From Adenophora triphylla var. japonica (Eukaryota; Streptophyta; Magnoliopsida; Asterales; Campanulaceae), in assembly GCA_022495995.1 (NCBI GenBank), contig JAFEMH010000936.1:418501-482500 (forward strand): a stretch of 64,000 bases of DNA, given 5' to 3'. A model generated the notes under the pieces. It saw nothing but the letters and a program-made list of their open reading frames with translations, made no database searches and was not told the origin of the DNA. Shown here in pieces: positions 10,830 through 22,033 of this stretch; within the stretch, counting starts at the first letter, position 1; the number at the start of each line of letters is the position of its first letter. A program made the translations under genes and the position numbers.

Positions 10830-11150
10830 ACGGAGGGCGAAGATGATGAATTATGTTGATTTGGTTGCATCTTCTCCGAAAAACAACACATCGGATTTAT
10901 TGTTGGAAGGAAGGTTTTCGACTTTCGATAAAGTTTGGGCTTTCGCAGAATCGTATTTCATCCATTTGGAAGCCTTGTAAAAGAGTGTGTTAATGTAGGG
11001 ATTTCGACGATGGTCGATATCTTTTCTGGTTCATCCATGACTTGGTGGAAGTTTTCTTTAGCGTAGCTTTTGAGAATGTTAACTACACTATTTGGGTCGA
11101 GCTTCCATCGATTGTGGATACCCAACTTCAAAACATTTGTTCTTATTATT
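10830..11150 (-). other. Possible gene-fragment relic, unidentified
   Basis: This stretch is less AT-rich than its surroundings. On the minus strand it reads through about 50 codons containing NRWKLDPNSVVNILKSY and ENFHQVMDEPEKIS before a stop. I do not recognise the family. Helitrons often carry captured host gene pieces, so this may be one, but the evidence is weak. Confidence 0.25.
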
Positions 11151-11477
11151 AATAAAATGTATATATTTGCTTTTAAAAAACATTTCTTTCTCACTTATAA
11201 CTTGAATAAAATATTCATTTCTTGTTTTGAATTCAAATGCTTGTAAGACAATTTTGAGTTTTAAACTATTATCAATAGCTTTCTGAATTTACATGTTTGT
11301 TCAAACTTTTAAGTGAGACAAACAAAGAGACATCTTTTCTTTTCTTTTCTTTCCTGAAAAAGGATTGGACTCAATGTTCGAATTTGAAAATTTTGAAATT
11401 TTTACATTACTTTATTGCATTTTTTAAGTTTTAAAAGAAGTATTATGTTTGAGTTATTAATTTTTTAAGGATGATAT

Positions 11478-12660
11478 AGTATTTATTTATAGTTTTTTTT
11501 ATATATAATAATACTGCATTCAACTATTTATTCACTTGTTTTTGCATTTTTTTTTAAGTCAAGCTGCACATTTTTAAAGTATACTCTATCCGTGAAATAA
11601 ATCTATTGGGGAGTGAAATTTTCTTACAGATTATTGCATTTTTTGATTATTTACCTCATTACAATTGAATCATTATATATATATATATAACTCTTAAGAC
11701 CAAGTGAAAAATATGAGAATATGCTTATTTAAACGTATATGGAATAGAGTATACATTTAGGTTAATTTCATAATCCCTCTTAGTTATATACTCCCTCCAT
11801 CTCATCTTACGGTTAAAAAAAAAAAAATTAAAGGTTATCCCATTTTAAAGTTCAAAACTCAAAAATAAAAAAATTATAATACTTTTTTATTCAATGGGTC
11901 CCACATGTCATAATTACAAAAATTATCCAATAATTATTTCATATTTCACTTTCTCTTTTCTATCCACTTTCTATATTCAAAACGACCTACCTCACTTATA
12001 ATATTTTTATATAAAAATATGTATAATATTTTCTTTTATATCAATTTTAAAATTTCTTTCATATAATATACAATTTGCTTTTATAAGCATGTAGTATTTA
12101 TTTATAGTTTTTTTGTACATTATAATATTGCATTCAATTATTTATTCACTTGTTTTTCTATTTTTTTTTTAAGTCAAGCTGCACATTTTTAAAGTATACT
12201 CCATTCGCAAAATAAATCTATTGGGGAGTGAAATTGAATCATATATATATATATATATATAATTTTAGGACCAAGTGAAAAATATGAGAATATGCTTATT
12301 TAAACATATATGGAATGGAGTATACATTTAGGTTAATTTCATAATCCCTCTTAGTTATATACTCCCTCCATCTCATCTTATAGTTAAAAAAAAAAATCTT
12401 AAAGGTTATCCCATTTTAAAGTTCAAAACTCAAAAATAAAAAAATTATAATACTTTTTTATTCAATGAATTCCACATGTCATAATTACAACAATTATCCA
12501 CTAATTAATTCATATCTCACTTTCTCTTTTCTATCCACTTTCTATATTCAAAATAACCTACCTCACTTATAATATTTTTATATAAAAATATATATAATAT
12601 TTTCTTTTATATCAATTTTATAATTTCTTTCATATAATAAACAATTTGTTTTTATAAGCA
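11478..12660 (+). repeat. 615-bp tandem duplication
   Basis: Two adjacent copies, about 11478-12092 and 12093-12660, share the same landmark order: ATTTATTTATAG, AAGTCAAGCTGCACATTT, TCTATTGGGGAGTGAAATT, an (AT)n run, a MITE-like CTCCCTCCATCTCATCTTA and TATAAGCATG. Small differences are scattered throughout. The second copy is slightly shorter. The unit contains no gene. Confidence 0.8.
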
Positions 12661-14560
12661 TGATGAAAAAAAATATTTTGGGAGACCAAGAAAATAAAAT
12701 GAGGAAAACTTAAGAAAAGAAAAAGCACAATAAGAAAGTAAACAAATAGTTTAAAATGGATTTAAAGACGCGTATGTCAATTGATTAATTTCAAAAGACA
12801 TTAAAGAGTGGAGTACTGAATAGGCAAATCAATTTATGTAAAGTGATATAAAAATAGCATTTGTATGAGCTTTTTGAGAAACAAAATCATATTTATCATC
12901 TCTCACAAGCTCAATCACATATTTTCCAACTCAATCAATTTATTAATCAACTCTTCATTAGTATGACTTTCAAATATGTCTACCTCTGAGATACCTTACC
13001 TAAAATGAATGTAATAGACAATTTATATGGATAAAATTAGTGTTTCTTAAATCATACTCCTCTTCCACAAAATGAATATCTAATTTTCATTTAATTCTTA
13101 GATTGTGTTTTTTTGCTAGATGAATGTCCAACTTTCATTTCAAGAGATTTTACGAAAGTTTAAATTTAAGCAATTTAGGAACACAATTGCATAAAACACT
13201 TTCAAAAATAGAAATGTCCAACTTTCATAGTTGTGGTACTTTCTCCGTCCCCATATAAATTATACATTTGTCATTTATGACGTCTCACTATAAACACTTT
13301 CAAAAATAGAAATGTTATAATATTTTTATTCAATAGGACTCACTTATTATACTCGCAATAACTATTTAATTAATATTATATATCTAGTGACGAATTCAGG
13401 AATTATTATAGGTGGGGGCAAAAAATAATATTCTTAAATATCTTATTCAAATCAATCACCTTTATTTTTTGTTTGGTAATATTTAATGAATAAAAGAAAA
13501 ATAATATTAATGTAATAACTTCTTAAACTCTTGAAACCATTTTGTTGTCATTAATTTTTTTTTTTCAATCACTTAGTTAAAATAAATGTGAAATTTGCAA
13601 GTATTGAATGAATGATAAAATTGTTTTGATAAAAAAATCATTTATGGATAAATTACTTTGCAAGAATATCATTTATTTTGGGATTTTTTTTCCTAAAAAT
13701 GGTTATTCATTATTAGGCACAAATAAAATTCTCTTATTTTTAAATTCTATTGTCAAAAATAAAGATATTAAGTTTATTCTGGTTTAGTAAAAAAATACAT
13801 TTTACTGTATAATTTACCTTATGAACTCACAATATTGCATCATGAGTATATATATATATACATTGATTTGAACAAATAGTTTGAAAAAAAAATATAATTT
13901 AATTTAGGGATGGATAGTGGAGTAATAATTGCAATTTTTGTTATTTGATGAAAAAAATCATAAAAATACAATTACTAAGAGCATGGTAGTACATGCTTTC
14001 ATATAAATTATAGTTTAATTTATCAATTAAATAATACTTCATTATTTTTTAAATCTTTCAATCAACATTACATGCCATAAAAATTAAAAATAAAATGAAA
14101 TACACTCTATCAAAAGAAAATGAAAGAAAAATGTTTGTATTAGCATTGATTTATTCAAATAAATCCTTTCAAATAATTAAAATTGATTAACATATAAAAA
14201 ATAATTATAAATTCATAGTGGAAAAGTGAAAAAGCAAAGCTTACCATTTCTTTCGCCAAAGCCATTGCTGAAATCCATTTCCCCGTATCCTCAGTTGAAT
14301 GTAAAAAATCCATTTCCCCGTTAGTTGAATGTAAAAATTCATCGTTAGAAGTAAAAAATTCAACTTAATCCCATGGCGTTTTATCCTCTAATGCAAATAT
14401 AAACATATACACAATTTAAAATATCAACACTTTACATAGGTTCTTATCAATAATTTTAAAATAGGTTTTTATCATGTTAGGAGAAAATCTTGCTAGTTAA
14501 ATACGCATAGAACTCAAATTTTTACTTTCTTTCGTAAGTGTTCAAGCCAATAGGATAATA
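12661..14560. other. AT-rich Helitron interior, no gene seen
   Basis: I see no coding sequence. The stretch contains degenerate MITE pieces (for example near 13240, TTTCTCCGTCCCCATATAAA) and, near 13390, a short relative of the hAT-like terminus found at 20086. A 13-bp hairpin (14568-14580 with 14590-14602, GCCACATGGAATT) sits just inside the Helitron 5' end. Confidence 0.5.
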
Positions 14561-14929
14561 GAATGATGCCACATGGAATTCCACGTCATAATTCCATGTG
14601 GCAAACTATATGAATAACATTAGACTTTCCTATATAATATATATAGATTGCTACATATTGTTATTCTATTCTCTTGGCCTCCTTGCATACGTAGTACCAA
14701 GAGATGATTTTGTTCAAGCACTTTTCAGCTCGCCGGGATACTTAGATGCAAAGTGGCCCCGGTCCGCACGTTCTATTCTGGGAGACAGGCGTTCCGCAAA
14801 ACTCAAGCACAATTGGTGAGGGGACGAATATGTCTTAAGGAGACAATGATTATCATTGGGCTCGTGCAACAATAACAACTATCCTTCTTTTGTATTTACA
14901 GTTTATTAATTTCTGATTTTATTATTTCT

Positions 14930-15115
14930 GTAATTGTTTCTTCTGTATAGTTTGTAACAAGAACCTTACTCTCTCTGAGACAGTCAAAAAAGGAAAGTCA
15001 GAATCTTACTATGGTACGGAGGGAGTAGTACATTTTCAATTCTTTAAATACTCTCTACCATTATTTCTTTGAATATCAAAATGTGCCACCATTTACATTG
15101 CTCTCCATAGTCCAT
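14930..15115 (+). repeat. Relic of MITE tail plus cis-prenyltransferase promoter-like sequence
   Basis: The end of a Stowaway-type unit (GAGACAGTCAAAAAAGG ... ACGGAGGGAGTA) runs into TAGTACATTTTCAATTCTTT and TACCATTATTTCTTTGAATA. The same junction occurs at about 31060-31170 and at 42240-42385, the last lying upstream of the cis-prenyltransferase gene. It looks like a leftover copy of that promoter region. Confidence 0.75.
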
Positions 15116-15116
15116 A

Positions 15117-15390
15117 CCTGTTGTGCAATGCAGCAGAAGCAATTGACAAAACACAAAAGCAATTGGGAATCGAAAGAGAAAGAGATCGAATTTGGGGTTA
15201 TGAATTTCGGCTGTGCTTTTATTATTCTGTGCAATATCCTTGTTAAGTTACATAGGGTTACAACCTTATATATAAGAAACAAACCCTAGCCTAACTAATA
15301 AAGAAAATGAATAAAAAAGCCCGTAAACATCTCCAGCCTAGACAGCCCAGGCGCCCGCCTGGCCACTTTCCAGGCGCCAGCCTCGCGGTG
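15117..15390 (-). repeat. Probable LTR remnant (minus orientation)
   Basis: Read on the minus strand, the segment begins TGTAACACCGCGAGG, contains TATATATAAGG as a candidate TATA box, and ends GCACAACA. This is LTR-like architecture. Matching target duplications were not found, so it may be truncated or rearranged. It cuts into the antisense leader of the Tat remnant on its right. Confidence 0.35.
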
Positions 15391-15567
15391 TTACAAAAAC
15401 AGGATACGCCTCTGGAGCCTAGGCGCCCATCCCCACCGGGTCAAAATTGAAGTACATTCCTCCATTGTTATCTCTCTCCACTCTCCATTCAAGTGCTTGT
15501 AAACCCTTCTATTTACACTACAATAGCCATACCAAGCTCCAGGCTCACAACTAAAAGTCCTAGCCAT
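15391..15567 (-). CDS. Short antisense ORF (58 codons) of the second Tat-like remnant
   Basis: The ATG at 15567-15565 is in strong context (GCCATGGC). It opens a frame with FSCEPGAWYGYCSVNRRVYK and ends at a TAA that coincides with the LTR-remnant boundary at 15391, so the exon has probably been cut. A leader on the minus strand runs from a TATA box at 15758-15765, with a possible leader intron (AAG/GTATTC to TTCAG). By position it corresponds to the antisense gene of the first Tat element. The product is not recognised. Confidence 0.4.
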   Translation of the reverse strand: MARTFSCEPGAWYGYCSVNRRVYKHLNGEWREITMEECTSILTRWGWAPRLQRRILFL

Positions 15568-16051
15568 GGCGAAATTGAAGAAATTGCAGAAATTAAGCCC
15601 TAATGCTGAAGGGAGAGAAGAATACCTTGATTAGTTTGAACGAAGAGAAGCAACTGACGGAGACGAAAGCTCGGGTTAAATCAATTGCCTTTTGATGTTT
15701 TCGCTGGAGTTCAAGAAGTTGGAGAGGGTAAAAGTTCTAAATGGAGAAGGAATCTGGTATTTATATTTTCCAAGATTGAGGAGGAAAAGAAAAAATTCAA
15801 AAGTTTTATTTTCCTAATTAAATGCGGAAAACGTTTCCCAAGACGGTTATCAAACGTCAAAAACAGTAATGATTATGAAATATGGCGCTTCATATAATCC
15901 AACCGTTCAACATTCAACGATCAGGATTGAGCCACGTCACCATCAGGCGAGTAAACCTCAACTGAAGTAGCGACCAGCAAGTCACAGCAATCTTCATCAA
16001 AATTTCCTTTAACTTCCTGGTCGACAAAGTCAACTCAGAAAGTTGGGGGCC
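15568..16051 (+). mobile_element. 3' internal remnant of a second Tat-like element
   Basis: This non-coding internal stretch ends in a purine-rich tract (AAAGTTGGGGG) immediately before the LTR, as in the first Tat element. It carries the antisense promoter and leader described separately. No sense coding region remains, so the element is 5'-truncated. Confidence 0.5.
15758..15765 (-). promoter_or_regulatory. Putative TATA box of the antisense ORF in the second Tat-like remnant
   Basis: TATAAATA on the minus strand lies about 190 bp upstream of the ATG at 15567. It matches in sequence and relative placement the TATAAATA at 6285-6292 in the first element. Confidence 0.45.
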
Positions 16052-16714
16052 ACTAAACATACTAAAAATGTCGAGCTGGGCCAAGCGAGTAAAGCCCAGT
16101 CCTCAAGCAATTATCGCCACCACATTCTCAGTGGCCTAGGCCCAATTCTTACATGGCTCAAGGCCCATCTTATAGAATAGTCGACTTAAGGTCACGGTCC
16201 GACCTGCCAGGTCCCGACCTAACTTAGTCCGACCTCATGATCCGAGTTCTACTCCGGGTACGATCCAACTCTATCCGTCAGTCAGGTCGACCCAACCCCA
16301 AGTGGCGACCTCGACCTGCCAAGCAAGCGTCGACCTGACGATTAGAGGCACACGTGCAACTATTCTTTTCATAACTGGTTCCCTATAATTCAGGAGATCT
16401 CCCTGGGCACATTCCCATGACAGGTAACTGCCCCACAAATCACGAAGCTCATGTAGCCCCACCAAAAATACCACGCTCATCAACTATAAATACATTACCA
16501 CTACAACGGTTTTGAGGTAACTGCAATTTTGTCATTTGAATACTCTTGTTCAATACATTATTTGCTCTCTACACATACGTACTTACTCTCACGCCCGAGG
16601 GTCTAAGCCGGAGACACATCCGGCTAGTCGTGGGTTCTGGTTTCAGGTCAAGGAGTCAGGTGATCAGTCCTGCCATGTGGAGGAAGATTGATAAGCACAT
16701 TTCCTGCGGCATCA
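16052..16714 (+). repeat. 3' LTR of the second Tat-like element
   Basis: It shares with the LTR at 6554-7280 a TATAAATA core promoter (16485-16492), the block CTCACGCCCGAGGG..AAGCCGGAGA near 16590 and an end of the type CCTGCGGCATCA. The length is similar, about 660 bp, but the sequences are clearly diverged. The ends are inferred and no target duplication can be tested. Confidence 0.5.
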
Positions 16715-17479
16715 AATATTACTTTCAACTCAAAATGAATAACCAAAAAATAATACTACATTTTTTGTCAAAAAAATGAAAATTACTTTCTTCATTCCAA
16801 TGAATATTTTAAAAAACAATACTGCTTCATCTGCCTCAAAAATTAATGTTTGTAATGTTAGTGCCTTCGTTCAATATATGACATTATTTTTTTAAACAAA
16901 TGAATGAAGTAATATTTTATAAAATATTCATTGGGACGAAGATAGTAATTTAATTTTTAGACGATGTGGTATTCTTGTGTAAAAATTAATGTTTATAATA
17001 TTAGTGTCTTCGTCTCAGAAAATGAATATTAATTTTTGAGACAAGTAAAGTAGTATTCTTTTTTAAAATGTTCATTGAGAGAAAGGAAGTAATATTATTT
17101 TTTTGGATATATAAAATAGTATTAATTTTGGGACGAAAGTAATATTCATTTTTGAATTGAAGGAATTTTTTTTCTTAAAAAAAAGTAGAATTTTTTTCTA
17201 ACATCTTAAAAAAGCCAGCAGTGCAATAGTTCTTTCCAATTCCTCTAAAAAGCTTTTTGCTGCAAGAAAAAAACAAACATTTTTCCTTAAAAGACTATTT
17301 GGTGTCAAGCATGGACCGATTGAATTTTTTATTTTTAATGAGCATCAACCGATTGATTTTTTTTTCCTTTGGGTTGGGTCTTAATGAGCATTAACCGATT
17401 GATTTTATTTTTTTGCATCAACCGTTTGAACTTTTTTTTTTTTACATCAACCGGTTGATGGCTGTCAAAAACTCAAAGT
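16715..17479. repeat. MITE-derived, AT-rich stretch
   Basis: Several short inverted and direct fragments of the type AATGAATATTTT, GGGACGAAGATAGTAA and AAATTAATGTTTGTAATGTT indicate overlapping degenerate MITEs. The word CAACCGATTGATTTT recurs at about 17345-17440. I see no gene. Confidence 0.5.
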
Positions 17480-17487
17480 GGCAGCTT

Positions 17488-18744
17488 TAGGAGTGAGCAG
17501 AAAAACCAAAAAACCGAAAAAATCGAATAAAATTGAATAAACCGACGCCGATAAACCGTACTAACGATTAATTGGGTAGAGACAGTTTATAAAATATTGA
17601 AAAACCGAATCTAACGGCTCGGTTTGGGATACATGATTTCATGTCGATTACTCACTCCGAACCGTACCGATATTCTTCTAAATAATAAATATTCCTAATA
17701 TTTACTATAGTTTTTCATCTATTCAGTTTCCATATATATTAAATATTATTCGTAAGAAATATTATATATCACTAATTTTTTTAGTTAGATTTACAAGATT
17801 TAGTAAATCTTGTTAAAGCCCAAATATCCTTTTCTCTATCTACCATTGCCTGTTGCTGAAGCCTATTCGCCTCCCCCATCACAATATCGCATCGCCTCCC
17901 ATTCCGTCTCCTCTCCTCCCCTAACCTCTCACGCCGCTCCTACCTTTCAAGCAAACCTCCCCTCTCCCCTCGGCCATACACGCCCTCCACACCCCATCCT
18001 CATATCTCAGCCTCCTCTCCTTATTTACGTAACCCTAAACCCAACTACGCGACTTCAATCGTCTTTCACGTTCAAACCAAGTCTGTAGTTGGCTATCCTC
18101 TATAGGTTATCTGTCTAGCTATCTTACTCGATTATCCTGTCTTTAGTTTATCTCTAGTTAAAATAAATCATGTGAAGCATAAAAAGTTTGTGATATTTTG
18201 ATGTTAGTTTTTCTATTATTTCTCACTTGTTATACTCCATATGCTAAAATATGATTGTGTTTTTGCAAAAATTACTAAGTACTTTAAGAACAGGACAGTT
18301 GCATTTTGTTTTCTAAAGAATTTTAGTCATTGCATTGAAGTTGTTTTTGTCATCTTTTGGATTTTTGATGATTTTTTAATTTTAGTTTTTGAAATCAGGA
18401 TTGGATGAATTATTAGAATTGTTATTTTGACAATTATTAACATTTATTCTAGTAACTTACTGTTTACAAAACCAAGTGAATTATTTGAAGTATTTTTTGA
18501 GCCCAAGTGTGGTTGTTGTTAGGAATTAGAATGTAAAATGCTAAAATGTTTATGTTTGGCCCAAGTTTGGCCTGAGCTCAGTGGCCATATTATCGAACCG
18601 ACACTTGCCATAGCCGAAAACCGACTACACCGAATCGAGCTAAAATCGAGTGGTGACGGTTTGTTAAAATTAGAAACTGAATACTTTTGGTTCGGTAACG
18701 GTTTTAGCCTAAAACCGAGCCAAACCATACCGAGCACACCCCTA
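17488..18744. mobile_element. hAT transposon (non-autonomous), 8-bp TSD
   Basis: Perfect 8-bp duplications GGCAGCTT flank the element at 17480-17487 and 18745-18752. The ends are TAGGAGTGAGC on the left and, reversed, TAGGGGTGTGC on the right. Subterminal AACCGAAAAAACCG-type and CGGTTT-type motifs are typical of Ac-like hAT elements. The internal open stretch at 17810-18088 is proline- and serine-rich with no transposase motif, so the copy is non-autonomous or decayed. Length is 1257 bp. Confidence 0.85.
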
Positions 18745-18752
18745 GGCAGCTT

Positions 18753-19963
18753 TTCTAACATTTTGATTTTATTAAAAAAAAAATATTGCAGCCGTTTTAA
18801 AAAATGGCTTTTGCCTTCTTTTTTTAATCAAACGTTAATATTTCTTTCGTATTAAAATAAATATTCATTTTTAAAAAGTTCAATCGTTCAAAAAAAAACA
18901 TAACAAATAAAAAACAATTTTTTTTTTGAAAAACACGGTTTAAACCGGTCCTTCTACCGATGATAATGAAGTAGATGAAACCGGTGACATCACCACTAAT
19001 GTGGCATCGGTAGATCCTAAATATAGAACTTAACAAAAACTGTTAAAAAGTTAACTGTTTTTTTCAAAAAATTGTTAAAAAATTAACTTTTTTATTCAAA
19101 AACTGTTAGAAAATTAACTTTTTCGTAACAGCTTTTAATTATGTTAAAAATTTCTTTAAAAACCTAATTTGGAAAGAAAAAAAGAAAAAAAAAGAGGTTA
19201 ACCGGTTAACCGATCTAACCGGTTTGAAAAAAAAAGGGGTTAACTAATAATATTCCCCAACCGACAGTCCACCCCAAAAACAGAAAAAGGAAAAATAAAA
19301 TAAAAAAAGGCATCACCTGGAGAGTATTACTAAAGGAAAGAAAGGAGAAAAGACCCAACTTTCTTGACCGGTCATAAAAAAGGCATTAACCGACAAGAAT
19401 TTTGAGTCGGTACATGTATTTAATAGAGGTAGAAGTGGTCGCTTGGGACCTTGGGTGTACAAAATTGGATTTATTTGCAAGACGGTCATCGGTCACAACT
19501 TCCTTGACCTGTGTTTTTTTTAAACTCGCTACACCGTGTAGCGAGTTTCATGATCGATTTAGGTTATTGTAATTACCAATTAAACGCCAATGAGAGTAAC
19601 CCTAATTAAGCTAAACTCGCTACACCGTGTAGCGAGTTTTAAAAATTTGATCATTTTGGAAAATAAATTCAAATGTGAGTTATTTTGGGATTTGTATTTT
19701 TAAGATTGAATTATTTGAGAAAAAAATCCATTATTTCTTAATATAAACTTTTTTAAAAATATTTTGAATGAGAAAATGTTGTAAGGAGAACAAGTGGAGA
19801 AAAATAATCTTTTATATATTAAATTTTAATTGATAAATACAATAACATCATTTTGCTGTGCATCACACGAGAGTACTGCTGATTTTTACCAAAAATGGAG
19901 GAGTACAAAAATAGATAAAAAAAAATAATATTTTTTTAAGATTTAAACTTTAAAGGTAGTAAA
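18753..19963. other. AT-rich non-coding stretch with twin palindromes
   Basis: No gene is seen. It contains short GGTTAACCGGTT-type repeats around 18940-19260 and two copies of a 27-bp palindrome, annotated separately. Confidence 0.5.
19522..19639. repeat. Twin 27-bp palindromes (AAACTCGCTACAC arms)
   Basis: Two identical palindromes at 19522-19548 and 19613-19639 each have 13-bp arms, AAACTCGCTACAC and its reverse complement, around a single C. They are 64 bp apart. The ACTCGCTA..TAGCGAGTT words recur in repeats B and C near 45200 and 49085. Confidence 0.85.
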
Positions 19964-20930
19964 ATGACTATTTTTCAAAAGTCCACGGGACTCAAAGCAA
20001 CTCTTGACTTCTACGTGGCTCCGCCTCAGGCACCGCTACGTTTGAAATTACCGGCGAGATGTAAACGGTGGAGGTTGTTCTCGTCATTGGCGGAGCCAGA
20101 AATGTTAGGAAGGGGGTGGGGCAAAAAATTGAGAGCAAAGGAAAGATGAATGGGGGTTCGGGGGCAGCGCCCTCAAATTTTATTTTTTTTGCTATTTTTC
20201 TCCTATACAATACAACTTTAGACATAGTTAAATACCTATTTTAATGGCGACAATAATAAATTAATTGGTCTCTCATACGATTCAGCACAATACCAAAATG
20301 TTCAAGATCTAAAAATCTTACCTGCTAAAAGAAAATCATTAATATAAAATATTTTACTTCTACATATACTTCTCCGTCTCACTAAAGCTTACACTCTTTA
20401 TCTCATTGGTGTCTCGTTAAAAATCACACTTTCTAAAATGAAAACTACACTTTCTAAATGAAATTGTTTTAATATTTCTTTATTCAATAAAATTCATACA
20501 CTTAATCTTCAGGTTCAAAACTAAAGTGTAAATTTAGATGAAATGGAGGGAATTATGATTGAAAGATTGAAAAAAAAAATCAAGGAGTAGGGGCAACTGC
20601 CCCCTCTTGCCCCTATCCTATGTAGCTCCGCCCCTGGTTCTCGTCCATACATAAAATTCCCAGGGGTGATTCTTACGCAAATGCCACTAACTTTTGGACA
20701 ACGAGCATGGACAAGGGGCACATGAGGTGACGTGCACTGGTTAGGTTACTACCGTTTCACGAAGTCCTAGACCGGCGGAAGAGCCACCACCGCCGGATAC
20801 GGAGTAGGTGGTCAAGCCAAGAAGGTGCGGAACAAGCAGACGACGGTTGACCTCACTGTTAACGCATTCTCCGTCGGCGAATGGAGGAGAAAACCGTCAA
20901 TGATGGATCTTCCGATCTAATTAAGTCCCA
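19964..20930 (+). pseudogene. Degraded gene-like fragment split by an hAT-like MITE
   Basis: The flanks of the MITE at 20086-20637 are GC-richer than their surroundings. Removing the insertion and one target copy leaves a frame starting at ATG 19964 (KSTGLKATLDFYVAPPQ) that continues past the insertion for about 30 codons. A second frame from about 20730 reads VHWLGYYRFTKS, a stop, then GGQAKKVRNKQTTVDLTVN. I do not recognise the product. Stops and a frame change show it is not an intact gene. Confidence 0.3.
20086..20637. mobile_element. hAT-like MITE, 8-bp TSD
   Basis: Perfect 8-bp duplications TTCTCGTC lie at 20078-20085 and 20638-20645. The termini are GGCGGAGCCAG on the left and, reversed, CAGGGGCGGAGCTAC on the right, the common GGCGGA-type ends of small plant hAT elements. 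Length is 552 bp. No transposase is present. Confidence 0.8.
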
Positions 20931-20937
20931 ACAATTT

Positions 20938-22033
20938 CTTATTTTTACCCGAGGATAATAACTATTTAGACATAAGAGCATCTCCAACCCACTTCAAATC
21001 CTCCTTCATTTCTTCAAATTTACCGATATTCATCCCTCCAATCAACTTCAAATCCTCCTTAAAAAACAGTGTTCCTTCAAATTTGAAGCAACACTATTCA
21101 TCTTTCTTCATTTTTGAAGTAGGATATTAAAATTTTAAATTTAGTCCCTCTAATTTTTAAAAGTTACATCTTATTTATTCTATAAATAAAAAAAATTATT
21201 AATATTATTTTAATTAATTTAAAATATTTTTTATTTTAATATTGGGTTAATTATTTGAGAAAAATCAAAAGAAAAAAGTTAGACGGATATATTAAAATTT
21301 AATATAAATTAAAAATTAAAAACATACCAATATTTATAACAACATAGTTAATAGATTATGTTTTGAGAAAAATTTAGAAAAGTTTAACATAAGATTATGT
21401 CTTCATATCACGATAAAATCCAATAGATCGTATAACATATTTCCTAATGAAAATGGTAAGTTTTAAATTTTTATTAATTAAATCAATCTGACAATAAAAA
21501 AAATAGAAAAATCATTTTGAGACGAATAATGCTTTTCAATTCTTTAATAGTTGTCTCCATAAAGGAATAAAGGAGTGGCTCGGTAGTGGTAGGTAAAGTT
21601 AGGCTCACCTACTACGATAAGCGTCAGGTTCGTTCCCTCTTCTCACCTCCCGACATGAATTGTATACATTATATCAATGATTATTGCTCTATAAAAAATA
21701 CGAGTATTATTATGCAGAATTGTTTTAAATTGTTGTAATTTTTCAACACTTTGATGCAAAATAAATTGTACCGTTAGATACTTTGATGCACATTCTCTAT
21801 AGTTATGTACATGATTTTCTGTTTATACATCATTTTTCTTTGTGAGTGAATATATAAAGACAACCTAGAACTCTAGAAGCCATTGTATTAAAAAGACTAG
21901 TGATCATTATTATTATACTTTACATATAATACATGATGCTGATATTCATTATTTTGTTGCTTCAAAAAAAAATTATTATTTAAAAAACATGTATTAGTTC
22001 CAAAATGATTTGGGGTCGCCTAAAAGGTAAAAA
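20938..22033. other. AT-rich non-coding stretch
   Basis: The start (GAGCATCTCCAACCCACTTCAA and its diverged repeats to about 21110) resembles a MITE family with internal direct repeats. Around 21575-21655 a GC-richer island (GGCTCGGTAGTGG..ACTACGATAAGCG) looks like transposon debris. No coding gene is recognised. Confidence 0.45.
22028..22033 (-). terminator. Pol III T-run terminator of the tRNA
   Basis: A run of five T residues on the minus strand follows the last tRNA base directly, and a second T run follows a few bases later. This is the usual RNA polymerase III termination signal. Confidence 0.7.

Larger units (their letters stand above)
9560..14647 (-). mobile_element. Helitron (non-autonomous), ~5.1 kb
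   Basis: On the minus strand the left side gives a GC-rich hairpin (CCCGTCGA, loop, TCGACGGG) followed by TTACTAA and terminal CTAG at 9563-9560, with a T flanking. The right side, on the minus strand, begins TCTATATATATTATATAGG at 14647 with an A flanking. These are the Helitron rules: 5' TC, a 3' hairpin then CTRR, and insertion between A and T. No RepHel coding region was seen in the interior. The interior is AT-rich with MITE and tandem repeats. The pairing of the two ends is inferred. Confidence 0.55.

Noticed and set aside
10958..11194. 78-codon minus-strand frame as an intact gene
   Set aside because: The first half is AT-rich random-like sequence; only about 50 codons look gene-like and a stop follows, so it is listed only as a possible relic.
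17810..18088. 92-codon Pro/Ser-rich open frame inside the hAT element
   Set aside because: Low-complexity composition, no transposase motif, and location in a short non-autonomous element.
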